A stretch of 64,000 bases of DNA from Adiantum capillus-veneris (GCA_014529385.2 CM043955.1:137030108-137094107); one strand, 5' to 3'; numbered from the stretch's first letter, positions 41,627-53,139 are shown. A program made the numbers and translations. The notes: generated by a model not told the origin, from the letters alone.

Positions 41627-42670
41627 AATCAAAAAATTGTTTTTGTTTCCGCTTTTGTGCATAGATGTGAGCTACAACAGTTAGCCTTTGCTCATCTAGC
41701 TTTTCTAAATCTTCAAGTCTCTCTGACAATTCATGTCTAGTCCACTCAAGATCCTTAGCTACCCTTAATGTCGGCAATAGAAATTCTATTGGCAGTATGG
41801 CATCAAGAACATAAACAAGGTTGAAGGGTGTAGCATTTAAAGATGTTTTGAATGAAACTCGATAAGCCCATAGAGCAGCATGGAGATCCATTTTCCAGTC
41901 TGTCCTTCCTGAACTAACCACTTTAGTCAATAACAAGCTAATAATTTTATTCGTATGCTCAGCTTGTCCGTTTGCTTGTGGGTGATAGGAGGCTAATTTG
42001 TTATGGATGACCATATATTCATTAAGCAGATACTTGATTACCTCATTGAGGAAACGAGTTCCCCGATCACTGACAATTTCTATTGGCAGTCCATATCTTA
42101 TCAATACATACTCATATAAGAATGTGGCAGTGGTTCTGGCATCATTCTTTTGAGTTGCTTTAGCCTCGGTCCACTTAATCAAATAGTCCGTAGCTACATT
42201 GATATATTGAGCTTGGGTTCTATAAGCAGGTGGCTGTATTGGCTCAACAAAGTCTATACCCCATTTTGCAAAATCTCTAGCCCCCATCATTGGTCTTAAG
42301 GGCATGCTATCTACTCGTGTTGGTATTTTTGCTTGTTTGATACGCATCACACCTTCGAACATATTCTTGGGCATTCTGCAAAAAGTGTTGGCCACCATGT
42401 GCCTACCATTAAGATTACTCTTGTAGTGGTTTCACTAGAAAAGTGACCTCCAGCTAATCCAACATGTGCTTGTTCTATTATTGGAATATACTCATCTTCA
42501 TTAGAACAAAGACGCAAATGTTGGTCCTTACCTCTCTGATACAATTGGTTTCCTATAAGAGCGTAGTCTCTTGCTTCACTTTCAATTGCTCTTTGACGGC
42601 GTTTACTCATATCCTCAGGAAATGTTCGACTCGATAAGTAAGTAACTAGATAGTTACCACTTAGGAACAT
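41466..42670 (-). pseudogene. Gypsy-T integrase
   Basis: The zinc-finger part lies in frame 42,347-42,670 (H-V-G-L-A-G-G-H-F then a C-rich end). The catalytic core is in frame 41,466-42,398: G-I-D-F-V-E-P (first Asp), I-V-S-D-R-G (second Asp) and G-Q-A-E-H-T-N-K (Glu), at expected spacing. A charged tail with K-K-G-D-L-V-L-I-Y follows. The frame changes near 42,370 and the tandem duplication breaks the C-terminus. Confidence 0.85.
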
Positions 42671-42829
42671 GCGACATTTGGAGCAATGTTACATGAGGTA
42701 TGGGTGATTGTTTTTTACATTGAGGACAATCCTTTACAAAAGAGCGAACATCATTCCCCAAAGTTGGCCAAAATAGTCCAAGTCTCAGGATCCTTTGCAT
42801 AGTTTGGTCTTTCACAAAGTGAAGTCCTA

Positions 42830-43440
42830 CTATGCTTGAATTAGGTATTGGGTTTTCTCTTCAACATTAATGCATAAGAGCAATATTCCATCTCGATTTT
42901 TTCTGTATAGCCTTCCAACCAGTAATTGATACATAGCCGATTGCTCAATTAATCTGATTGTAATAGGAAGTGGTATTTGTGAATCCACTTGAGCTATGGT
43001 CATCAATGATACCATATTTTTCGACCATCGAGGTATCATTTCCATGGAGAACAGATATGGATCTGGTAGATCATCGTCTACCCCTTTAGGTGATTCCCCT
43101 GAAAGAATCCTTGACAAATGATCTGCTCTTTGATGAGTAGTGCCCTTTTTTACAACCACAATGAAATAAAATTCCAGAAGAATGATGAACCATCTCACTA
43201 TTCTTCCTATGTTGCATGGCTTGTTGACCAAGTACAATAAGGCTTGGTGGTCCACAAAGAACACAAATTGGTTTGCTAATAGGTAATGTCTATACTTTTT
43301 TACGGCATAGATCATTCCTAATCTTCCCTTTTGGTGGTGGTATAATTCTTTTCTGCCATATTCAAATGTCGGCTAGAATAAGAAATAGGAAAATCAATTT
43401 TTTCGTCTCTTGGTTGAGCTAGTATACACCCAATGGAAAA
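42830..43440 (-). pseudogene. Gypsy-T RNase H
   Basis: The frame 42,830-43,315 has K-K-Y-R-H-Y-L, F-F-V-D-H-Q-A-L and A-D-H-L-S-R-I, the second half of gypsy RNase H with the connection. The first catalytic residues lie in broken sequence at 43,316-43,440. Confidence 0.75.
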
Positions 43441-43451
43441 ATTGGAAGCAT

Positions 43452-44398
43452 CTAATGTATGTGGAATATCTTATTCCAAACTGGTGCTTTCAATATTGGA
43501 GCTGAACTGAGAGCTTGCTTAAGCTTCATGAAGGATTCTTCACACGCCTCAGTGCATTCAAAGTGTGTAATCAATCTATACATGGGTTTTGCAATTATAG
43601 TGTACATGTAAATGAATCGTCTGTAATATCCACAATGTCCCATGAAGGCTTGAACCCCCTTGACTGTTGTCGGTGTAGGCAAATCAATAATAACATGAAT
43701 TTTGTCCATATTAGTAGCTATGCCATTTTTAGACACTATATGTCCAAGAATTTTTCCTTGTCTACCCATGAATGTGCACTTTTCAGGATTTAAGCAAATC
43801 CTATAAAGTCTACATTTTTTGAATATCTTTTTGAGGTGTTCAAAATGATCAGTCCGAATTGATGAATGTATGCATAGATAATCCATATATACTTCTAAGA
43901 TTTTCCTAAGATATTCTTTAAAAGCATGGCTCATCAATCTTTGGAAAATAGCAGGAGCAACCTAAAAGGCATGACCCGATATGCAAAAATATCCCATTCT
44001 GTTGCAAAATCAGTTTTATGCTGATCTTTTGGGTCAACCAAAAGTTGATTGTATCCCAAAAAGTTACCTAAGAAGATGTTGTCTCTAATGGTAGCTACAT
44101 TCACTTTCTTGAGGTTGACACATACTCGTAATTTTCCATTTTTCTTGGGTACTACCACAATTGAAGACACCCAATCTGTGTGTTCAATTTCATAAATGAA
44201 TTCAGCCTCCTTTAGCTTTTCAATCTCTCCTTTGATCTTCCTGGCAAACATTTCATTGTATATGTATGGCCTTTGTCTTGTTGGTTTCGCATCATCTCTC
44301 ATGGGTATGGTATGTTGACAGATTTCTAGATCAACACCCTTGGGATCCTTGTAAGACCAAGCAAAGATATCTCCGTATTCTTTTAGTAGGCTTAACAA
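43452..44398 (-). pseudogene. Gypsy-T reverse transcriptase, deleted and mutated
   Basis: The frame 43,934-44,398 carries V-V-V-P-K-K-N-G-K-L-R-V-C-V-N and F-L-G-Y-N-Q, but the segment normally between them (about 25 residues) is missing near 44,060-44,080. The frame 43,452-43,937 continues with L-E-V-Y-M-D-Y-L, where the catalytic pair D-D is now D-Y, then P-E-K-C-T-F and G-H-C-G-Y-Y-R-R-F-I. The enzyme cannot be active. Confidence 0.85.
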
Positions 44399-44418
44399 AA
44401 GCTCTTCTTCTTTCTCTG

Positions 44419-45213
44419 TTAGGTCATTTGCAATGTAGACAGGCCTAGGCTCTTCTCCTGGTTCTTTTTTGCGTTTTCAGGCCCTTTGGAGGACTGGCCT
44501 TGTGTTCGTAGTTCACTAACAGGTTGTTTGACTATGGTTTTTCGATCTTGGAGAGTATATTTCTTGTAATAATATGGAACACTCATTACATCTTTACCAT
44601 CCTCATCTGTGGTTTCCATTTCAGTTGTATATATCTCCTTTAGAGCTTTTTTCAACTCTTGATACTTTTTTTTCCGCTCAATTCGTGTCATGGTTGACTC
44701 CTTGTCCTGTTTTTTTGGGATTTGCGTGAGTTTCCTTTCTTGTTTTTCTCAAAGTTTTTGTCATTTCATGTTCTTCATTTAAAGGATATCTACCATTGAT
44801 TTTGTCCTTGACACAATCATGTGCATCTATTTGCATCACGAACTGTGTTCTACTGGAGATTGATGGCATAGGTCTAGCTTTCACGTTTCTAGTGTCTCTT
44901 TTTCGTCTATACCATTATCTTCTCGATTTGTGGTTAGGAAATTCAAAAAACCTTTCCTCCCCTCCTTTCATGAGTAGCTTAGCTCTCACATGTTCTTCGA
45001 CCCCGAATCATATGAGGTAGCTGAGTGTTCTTCTAACTCATCTGTTGCATCGTAGTAGAGGTCTGAAAAGACTTGTTGAGCTTTTATCAAGTCCTTTGGT
45101 TCCTCAATTTCATCTTCGATGTGGAGGGTTGAAATCATTTGGATGGGAATTATGTCGTAGCCGTCCTCATTGCAAAATTGAGTAGGCATAGACGTATTCA
45201 CACATACATCCAT
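44419..45213 (-). pseudogene. Gypsy-T protease-RT linker
   Basis: Frames at 44,419-44,691, 44,678-44,884 and 44,986-45,213 give charged, domain-free sequence. The last, with D-I-I-P-I-Q-M and L-Y-Y-D-A-T-D-E-L-E, looks like the acidic lead-in that precedes gypsy RT. Several stops. Confidence 0.5.
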
Positions 45214-45402
45214 TGTCGCTAAAATTTGAGTCCACTCAAATGGCTCAAACAGATGCTCTGGAAAGGGTTGAGGTATATATGCTTTGTTTGTGCGATCCCT
45301 TTCTAAGATACATTCTTATCGTTTTAAGCTCCCGTTTTTTGAACCTCCGCACATCCAAATAGGAGTGTCTTTGTTCAACCAAGATGGAAGCTTAGTTTTA
45401 GC

Positions 45403-45915
45403 CTAAGAGACTGAATCAAACTCTTGTATGGGCGTTTTCATGACATCTCTATAAGTGTGATCTTTTAGATTAACCCTTGTTATCGATCCCACTTGCTTCA
45501 AGTACAGATAATTGTTTCTCCAATCTTGGATGAGTTGTACTTGTCGCATGAAAGGTCTTCCCAATACGATTTCGTAATTGAGTTTCTTCCCAAAGTCTAC
45601 TATGGCAAAAGTGTGTTGATATTCAATCCCACATGAATTAACTATCACTTTTTCAAGCAGCCATAATAGTCTTCCAATGTGTCCATCAGCCAATTGCAAT
45701 TTCATTTAAGATTTTCTAATAGCTGGTTGTCCCCATGATTCCCATACTGCTTTTGTGGCTATGGCTATGCCTGCCCCACTATCTAGTATTGCCATGGTTT
45801 CTATGTCATTATATTTCACTAGAAGGGTTGTGTTTCCTTCTTCCCCTTCGTAGTATTCTCCAGCTTTGTTCATTGGAACATATCGAATCTCTTTGTTGTC
45901 CATTTCATGTTTCAA
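45403..45915 (-). pseudogene. Gypsy-T aspartic protease (regular position)
   Basis: The frame 45,706-45,915 has M-A-I-L-D-S-G-A-G-I, an intact D-S-G-A active-site motif. After a single TAA the same frame continues to 45,403 with V-L-G-R-P-F-M as the C-terminal protease motif. It lies upstream of RT as in all gypsy elements. Confidence 0.8.
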
Positions 45916-45968
45916 TTTTACCTGTAATTAGCCCCGTTATTCCCACCTTCTCGAGAGTTTTCTGTAGA

Positions 45969-47363
45969 TCATTCCATAAATATGGTCCGATTTTTAACAG
46001 CTCCTAAAGTAAGAGTGCATTGGATGGGTGTAGACATGATCGAATGGATGTTGTCTACTTCTAGGATTTGTTCGGCTCTTTTTACTTGAGTGGTCTTACA
46101 CACTATGGATTCATCTTCGTTATCTCCCAAGTAAGAGGGCAGTGTTTTCAAGGTCAATGGTTTAGACATTCCTGAAGCTTGAGATCCGCAATCCCCATAT
46201 AAGGATTGTACATCCATGTGCATATTAGGAGGTAGGTTGTCTAACCAAACTTCCTCTATAGGAGCTGACTTAAGAGTTAGGCTCCCATCATTGATCTCTC
46301 TAACTTTTTTCCATAAGTGTCCTGGCCAGTCTTCTTCTACGAATGGAATTCCATCTAAGGCATCTTCGCTGTCCGACACTATAAGTTCTGGCTCTTTTGT
46401 TTCAAGGTGGGGTTCTACCACCACTTCAAATTTTTCGTTAGTGTCTCTTATCACAAGCTCCTCAGGTTTTGTCATACTTTCGAGCTTGGGTTTTTGTTTT
46501 CCAGCATTTCTTGCGTGATTCTTACCAAATTTTGATAAGTTTCAAGCTTAGCTGCTTCCATGGCTGGAGAAGGATAGTTCTTCCATTTGTTTTTCATGTT
46601 TTGGTATGCTTTAAGTCCCGCTTGGTAAGCTTCCAAAGCTGCATTAATTGGCTCAAAAATTTTGTCAACCAAAATTGATCCTCCACGGTGGTTTCTTTAA
46701 TTTTGCTTCCAGTTTCTTTCACCTTTTCCTAGAATAGCTTCTTTGCTTTCTCCTCAATTTCAGCCTTTTGTTTCTGCTTTCTCATCTCATACCTTTTGCT
46801 TCTGCTTCTTTTGGTCTTTTGAGAGGCAATTTTTGTATTCTCTGAATCATCAGAGGAGTTATGTTTCTTTTTCTTAACCTGGCTCTGGTGATTACCTTGA
46901 TTGGGACAATCGGTTCACTCTTCGATGAGCTACTAGGCATCACTTGGACTATGTTCACTACTGTTTTACCCTTGTTTAAAGGATTTTTTGGACAATCTTT
47001 CGGGAAGTGTCCCCCATTTTTACAGCATTGTATGCAATAAGCTTCAATTGGCTTGAGGTTCTTGTCAGGCTCTAGGAATTTATTTTTTCAATGAACATCT
47101 GCACCACAGTTATGACAGTTTCCAGTTCTTGGCTTAATCATGGGTCTTACCATAGGAGGTCTAACACCTTGATTAGCCACATAGTACATTGGTGCAAGCT
47201 CTTGTGGAGCATAAGTCACAGGTTCTTCCATTAGCGGTGGGTGTGAATTGTACCAATCTCCTTCTACCATTACTATAGATGGACTAGGCTCAACATAAAA
47301 TGTAACAGGCACTAGTGTTTGTTCATCTATTACTCCCTCTGGATGCATGTACTTTACAGGCAC
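45969..47363 (-). pseudogene. Gypsy-T gag C-terminal and zinc-knuckle region
   Basis: The frame 47,088-47,363 ends in a C-H-N-C-G-A-D-V-H knuckle start. A second Cys/His cluster (C-I-Q-C-C...G-H-F-P-K-D-C) is readable at about 47,000-47,040. Long charged frames follow at 46,472-46,672 and 45,969-46,475, the latter acidic with no named domain. Two knuckles and a long spacer before protease are visible. Confidence 0.6.
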
Positions 47364-47525
47364 TGCATCATGTCCTAGATATGGAGGTTTTTAACTCAAC
47401 ATGGGGTGATATCTCTCCATACCCATCGATGGTCTTTGAGCTGGGTCCATGTTAGGCTGTATCTGTACATGGGTTGTCCTTGTGGCCTCATAGGCACGTA
47501 CTGAATACTTTGGTCAAAAATAGCA

Positions 47526-48206
47526 CTAATTGGTCTCATGATTGGTCCATTTACCCTCGATTGCACACCACTTTTGCGGCCTAATTGGTTGTCCCTGTTG
47601 AGGTATCCCTTGTCCTGGTCCTCTCATAGGTGCTTTTTGCATGTTATTCATCATATCATTCATCCTTTTGAGCATGTCTTCTATGGCTGAAAGTGGTGCT
47701 ACAGCAGTCTCGCTGCCACGTGCTGGTTTGGTGGATGCTGTTTTCTCACTTTGGTTATCCTTAGGGACATCTTTTTCATTGAAACTATCACAATTGTCCC
47801 CTAAGTCAATAGCATCTGACACACACTCTTCCAGGGTTGTATGCTTCTTGCTATACAGTATAGCATGAAGTTCTTTGTTTAGCAGTCCCTCTAGAAACAA
47901 TGATACCAATCATTCTTCTGCATGTATCTCTAGTTCTGGGCATTTGGCAATGTATTGTTTCATTCAAGTTGCACAATCCTTAACAGACTCACCTTGTTTC
48001 TGTTTAAAGCTGTAGATTTGAGCCACCGTATTGTGTTTGATCCCCATTTTGGAACAATGAGCTACAAATCCTTGAGCTAATGTATTCAAGTCCATGATTG
48101 ACCTTGGTGGAATGTTTTGGAACCATGTCAATGCTTTTCCTTCTAATGTCATTCCAAACCCCTCGAATTGAGTATGGAAATTGAATATGCGTTCTGCTCT
48201 TAGCAC
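47526..48206 (-). pseudogene. Gypsy-T gag capsid domain
   Basis: The frame 47,964-48,206 shows F-E-G-x-A-L-T-W-F-Q-N-like spacing (K-A-L-T-W-F-Q), F-x-A-H-C, and S-F-K-Q-K-Q-G-E-S-V-K-D, the retrotransposon gag signature. After a stop near 47,963 it continues to 47,526 with F-L-E-G-L and a Met-rich tail. Confidence 0.75.
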
Positions 48207-48241
48207 TTGCTTAAAGCTTGCTAAGTGGTTGTATGGATCCC

Positions 48242-49110
48242 CTAATCCCCTGTATTTTCTGACCCATTTTTGAAAATCAGTTGGTCGACGCGTCTATTTG
48301 GTTCAACTCCAGGTCTCCTAGCAGTTGGTCCTGTTTCGAGTCCTTCAAACCAGTCTATTGAAAATAGTAACTTATGTAGCCCTGGACTGGCTTTAGTGTC
48401 ACCCGGTTTTCTTCGTGATGAGGTGATTTTCGGTTTCTTAACATTAGTCTCAAAAGATCTCTCACGGTGTTCATCTCTTGGAATAGTATCTGGTCCTTGG
48501 CCCAATATCCAATCCCTTATGGAATACCCTTGGTATTTGGTTTGTTCCACCTCCTCAGGAGTCATCATAACAAATTTTTTGTTATAGCAATCCCTAAACA
48601 GGTAGGTTGGTAGATGTGCTAATCCCTTATCCTTGATCTTGAAGATATAGATGATCTTCATTGGCGCTAGTTGTCTCAATTTGGCATGCGAAGTCCATAG
48701 AAGATCTTTTATATTCCTATCCTCCCAGCAATAGACTTAAATCCTAAGATTGTCTATACTAAGCCGTTTCAAAGGCTTCAAATCAACTTGATCGTATCCC
48801 TCAAATTCTAAAGTTGGTGGTCCTTCTTTAGTTGCCATAACTGGAATTATGGTGTTTACTTCTAACCCCCATTTGTCTATCACGTCAGGGTTTTCGACTT
48901 GTAAATACTGAGTTTCGTTTCTATCCATGTACATTTTTCCTTGTTTGTTTGCCCTGATTTCCTCTTCGAACTCAATACCATGGTCATCAATGCAAATAGC
49001 ATACTCTTCATCAGGATGTAGGTAAATCTAAGCTCCATGACCAATGAGAGTATATGCTTGTAGAGCATTGTCATTACGGTTTCTTAGTGAGTCGAGCAGG
49101 ATGACATTTC
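48242..49110 (-). pseudogene. Gypsy-T gag N-terminal extension
   Basis: From about 49,107 one frame runs, with a TAG near 49,029, through A-I-C-I-D-D-H-G-I-E-F to 48,737. A second frame, 48,242-48,690, has L-A-H-L-P-T-Y-L-F-R-D-C-Y and Y-S-I-R-D-W-I-L. Together they give roughly 280 residues ahead of the capsid domain with no recognised fold. Confidence 0.5.
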
Positions 49111-51231
49111 ATATATTGAATCTGAGAAAGTGTATGAGACTTCTTCAAGGATAGTGTGCAAGGGATTGCCTTGGTTCACACTCTCTTCGGTGGACACTCT
49201 ACTGGAGGTTTCTCCAAATATGCCTTGATTTCCTAGTACACGACGAGATCTGAGGTTCATAAAGACTTATGAAGCCCTGGATAGAGTACTTACCTTTGGA
49301 TTAACTTGTTGTCAATTTCTTTCGCTTGACTTGATTGCAACTTCTGTCAAATTGCTGATTCCTTGTCTGTAACCTGATTCCTGTATCATTTTTTATCAAG
49401 TTAGCTATTCTTTTACAGAAACGGTATAGGTTTTGCTAACTATTGTGATTGGTCTATGTGTATCACTTCAAATCGCGCTATGGAAGCGAGCAATTGAGAC
49501 TTCCAGATTCGACTTTGGCAAAAAATCAAAGGATTAATCTGCAACCTAGAAACTGAGTGAACATGTACCAATTTGGATCCGATTGAACCCAAAATTTCCC
49601 GGTGGCCTTGTATTATGTTGGTCTAACATTGTACAAGTTCAAACGTCAAAATTAGTGTCTCTGTGTAGCAGTAGTAAATAATCATGATTATTTACTTTTC
49701 TTAGTTTTTTTGCACTTTTTGGCTTGGTTTGCCAAGTGTACAACCTGTTAAGGCCCCTGGACAAGTTTCACTAAGTTTGGACAAAATTTGTTCAAGTTTA
49801 ATAACTGTTTTGTATTCGTAGACTCGGTTTTCAAGAATCTGACTCAAGTCTCACTTTTGTGATCCAGATTTCACCAAGATTGATTTGTGTGGTCTACTTG
49901 ATATGCTTGACCTTGTGGTATACTCAAATGTGCAAGCTTGTCAATTTTTGAAGCAGATGTAAATAATCCCGATTATTTACTCTAGCTAATTTTTTTCACA
50001 TTTTTGTTCCAACCTTGAGACAGATCTGTTAAGCACTTCAACTTAAGGTCTCTAGCCAAGTTTCATAAAGTTTGAACAATTTTTGGTCAAATGGTCATCA
50101 GTTTTGTGTCCGCAGACTAACTTTGCAAATTTGGTCACAATTTCCAATCCAATGATCCAAATCTTACCAAATTTGGTTTGTGGGCTTATTACAACATGGT
50201 AAAACTAGTGGTATGCTAACTTAGTAAAAAAAGTTGAAAAATGGGACAGATATAAATAATCGCGATTATTTACTTCTGACAACTTTTTGCATCTTTTTGG
50301 TTAAGTAAGCATGTACACTTGTTTATCACATCAATATAAGCCTATGAATCAAATTTCATTGAGTTTGGATAAATTTTCCCCCAATTCACACTCAAGTTTT
50401 TGAAAGTTAGTACCAACTTTAGTTTTTACCAAGTTTTTTGCCAGTTTGGTGATCCAAATCCTTTGTGCCTTTACAAAAGTTGTTTGTACACATGCAATGA
50501 GTCACTGGTATCAACTTTGGTCAAATTTGAGATGAAAGTAAATAATCGTGATTATTTACTTTATGTCCAAAATGGACATTTTTTTGCACTTTTTCAATGG
50601 ACACTCTTTTCATGAGTTATTTTAAGCCTATGAATCAAGTCAAGGCTTAATTTGGCCTAAAATGTCAAGAAAAAGTAAATAATCTGAGTTTTTACAAAAT
50701 CTTGAATTTTTTTATCTCAATGTGTCCTTGAGCTTACCAACTGGTTCATACAACTTTTAAGCATACTCTCCAGTCGGAGTGAGTGGTTTGGAGTCTTTTC
50801 GTGCTAATTCTAGCCTAGACTTGAAATTCTACAACTTCAAATAGCAACTCACAATGATTCTTTCGGAGAGAGAAATGTTTTGAAATCCACTTCGGATCTT
50901 ACTTACCCTACTCCTAGGTTCTCATGCAATGGGGTTGTGGAAAGTGTCCACAAATACTCACATTCTTGTTTTTTATGGTTTCATGAGCATTGATCTTAAG
51001 ACTTGTCTCGTCTATCAATCATCCTCAAATCCTAATCTAGTTCTACATTCCTACAATTTTAAAGACACTCAGCAAGTACGATTACCTCCAAAACAAGCTA
51101 CCTCTACACAGCAAAAGACGACAATCTTAAGCTATGCCGTCTCTAAAAGAAAGTTTTTACTCTAGGAGATCCTAGAGGAAGTTAAAAGATAACTTCACAA
51201 GACTCTCTTGTTTTTCCCTAGTTTAGGTCTC
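49111..51231 (-). other. Gypsy-T leader with palindrome array, second cluster
   Basis: Non-coding. Palindrome copies lie at 49,674-49,695 (centre AT, perfect), 49,959-49,980 (centre CC), 50,252-50,273 (one end base changed), 50,538-50,559 (centre GT) and a decayed copy at 50,675-50,695. Spacings are 285, 293, 286 and 137 bp. The intervening DNA is T-rich, with recurring but diverged phrases such as AAGTTTGGACAAA and TTTTTTGCA, suggesting old tandem units. Confidence 0.85.
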
Positions 51232-51254
51232 TTCGATCCCAGGCAGTGGTCCCA
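51232..51254 (-). promoter_or_regulatory. Gypsy-T candidate primer binding site
   Basis: Minus strand begins TGGGACCACTGCCTGGGATC. Its complement looks like a tRNA 3' end: a T-loop TTCGATC, a 5-base T-stem half, an acceptor half, and CCA. The tRNA species was not identified. It lies two bases after the inferred LTR end. Confidence 0.55.
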
Positions 51255-51256
51255 AA

Positions 51257-51840
51257 TGTGGGACAGGTGTTTAACCTCACTCCTATCTTATTGCAAATTT
51301 AGCGAGAACCACGATTAAATTGTCAATCCATGAGACGAAGCTGACTCGACTAGTGCATAGAGACTACAAGAGGTTGTCAATCTCTCGGTGAAAAACAACA
51401 AACAACTCGCATCTAACTCAAGCTACACTCAAGTGACTGAAATCACCAAAAGCTGATCGCTCATCGGCAAACAAATCACATCCGGTACAACATCAAATGA
51501 CATCCAAACGTAACGAAACTTCTAGGACAAGTTTATAAGACCTAAGCACACTTATGGTTTCAAATCCCATTTTAAGTCAAGTGCAAAAATCACGATTATT
51601 AACAGCAGTGGATTTTTGACCTAGTTGTTTTCAACCCTGAATGCATCTAAATGCTTAACAATGATGTCCCAATACCCCGCTTATGCTTAGTTTTTGATTT
51701 TGAAGTGTAAATTTCTACTTATGATGAAATTAGGCCGTGGGTCGGTGACGCCAAAAGCTACGAAATACTGTGAAATGCTTACGTCAATGTGTAGAGCTCT
51801 TAGCTGCGGTTGCAATGCAACAAACACGACTGCAATGTGA
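51257..51840 (-). repeat. Gypsy-T 5' LTR (outer end uncertain)
   Basis: Read on the minus strand it ends ...CCTGTCCCACA beside the primer site. TTATAAAC at 51,532-51,539 is a TATA box. A decayed palindrome copy (51,581-51,603) sits about 45 bp upstream of it. The start, perhaps TGTCACATTGCAG near 51,840, is a guess because no second LTR was found. Confidence 0.5.
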
Positions 51841-52425
51841 CAACTGGGGAGGGAATAGGAAGCATGAGAAGGAGAGAAGTGAGCGTCGTTAGCTCACGCT
51901 GTGTATTTCATTATCCAAAACTTTTAATTAACTTACAAAAATTGGCTTTTATACCTTAGCCAAGGTTTTTGGTGGTCAAAACTAATAATGTGGGAGCTCT
52001 AGCTAAAGAAAGATGGGTGACAGGTTGATACAATTTGGAAGCTTGTAGCCCTAGCTCATCAATTACAAGGTTTATCCATAAAATAAGAGTTACAATATTC
52101 CCAATTTATCAAAAGAATAAGTGTTTTGACAATGAGAGCTCCGAAAAATGGTATCTAAGTTAGATTGCTGCTAACAATCCCTATAATCTCTAATAATTGA
52201 TGTACTTAACTTTGTCTCCTCCATTTTTAAAATCTTCCGTTCTAGATACTAAATGTCAATTTACATATGTCCTGTTATATTTTATAGATATAGCAAGGCC
52301 CACCAAGCAAGACTAGTTAACCAAGAAGAAAGACTCGTCCCTAAACACCATAGTAGATCATGAAACCAAAACTGCTCGCATTGGACATTTCACAATCATA
52401 CCTTTTTATATTTAAAGGTCACTGT
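51841..52425. other. No gene seen
   Basis: AT-rich sequence. TGGTATCTAAGTTAGA at 52,150 superficially resembles a primer site but is too diverged. No ORF or LTR pair. Confidence 0.5.
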
Positions 52426-52853
52426 AAAGATGCCTATTGGATCCCCAAAGAGTTTGTCTAACGGTAAGGCTTTGGCCTCTCAACCTATGGGTTGTGGGTT
52501 CAAATCCCCTGTTGGGTCACACTCTAGAGGGACAACTTGTGCTCACCTGGTGTTCACGTTGTGCTCACCTGGTGTTCACATTGCTAGGGGTCTTGCCCTT
52601 GGACACTCGAGTGCATCCTCCTCCTGGGGTGGGTCACCCGAGGAGGAGGTTCCTAGCTGGTTGCTACGAGTTCTCTTCGTCATTCCTAGCACGTGGTGCA
52701 TCAATTAGGTGGCCATGGTGATGCCTACGAGTGGCTCTTGCCCGATGGTACGTGGCCCTTGCCCAACCATGTAACATGGATAATATTTGGAAGGGATAAG
52801 CACCTCCCCTTGTGGACCCTTTGGTGTGTCGAAAAAAAAGATGCCTATTGGAT
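52426..52853 (+). mobile_element. tRNA-derived SINE with 17-bp target duplication
   Basis: AAAGATGCCTATTGGAT occurs at 52,426-52,442 and 52,837-52,853. Between them (52,443-52,836) is a 394-bp body with pol III box A (TGTCTAACGGTA, about 52,455) and box B (GGTTCAAATCC, 52,498-52,508), ending GTGTCG plus an A-run. An internal 22-bp unit, TGTGCTCACCTGGTGTTCAC onward, is repeated at 52,538 and 52,560. A SINE of this kind relies on LINE machinery to move. The intact duplications argue for a relatively recent insertion. Confidence 0.85.
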
Positions 52854-52931
52854 GCCTCAAAATTTCCTTTTAGATTTTCGTGAGCTTCTTAGAAGATTCC
52901 ACTTGAATGGTATGGGCTTACCCTTTGAAAC

Positions 52932-53125
52932 ATAAGAATGAGGTATTCTCTATGTTTTAGAAGTTCTTGACACTTGTGGAGAATCAGTCAGGCAAAAGGC
53001 TTAAGGGCTTGAGGACTGATAACAATGGAGAATATGCCTCAAAAGACATGACATAATTTTGTTTGAGAAGAGGGATTTGGTGATACACACCTACCCAAAA
53101 TGAAGTTGTTGAGCATATTTATATT
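52932..53125 (+). pseudogene. Copia integrase fragment
   Basis: The plus-strand frame reads N-E-V-F-S-M-F, L-R-T-D-N-N-G-E-Y near 53,012-53,038 and Y-T-P-T-Q-N-E-V-V-E-H near 53,077-53,110, a copia integrase core (second Asp, and Glu of the D-D-35-E set). Stops interrupt it. It belongs with the fragment at 54,190. Confidence 0.75.
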
Positions 53126-53139
53126 TTTAAAATGAGAAC

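Larger units (their letters stand above)
40034..51840 (-). mobile_element. Gypsy-T: large Ty3/gypsy element with extra 3' domains
   Basis: On the minus strand: LTR-like segment with TATA (about 51,257-51,840), primer site (51,232-51,254), a 2.1-kb leader with five palindromes, an extended gag, protease, RT, RNase H, integrase, then a second protease-like domain and a Trp-motif region ending at 40,034. The RT and integrase sequence style suggests the non-chromoviral branch (Tat/Athila-like), a judgement by eye. Many stops and frameshifts. No 3' LTR was found. Confidence 0.8.

Noticed and set aside
49674-50695. CRISPR array or transposon terminal repeats
   Set aside because: The palindromes recur about every 285 bp with long diverging spacers in a plant retroelement leader. 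CRISPR spacers are short and uniform, and no transposase or terminal duplication is present.
52150-52165. TGGTATCTAAGTTAGA as a primer binding site
   Set aside because: It matches tRNA-Met for only the first seven bases and no LTR end lies before it.
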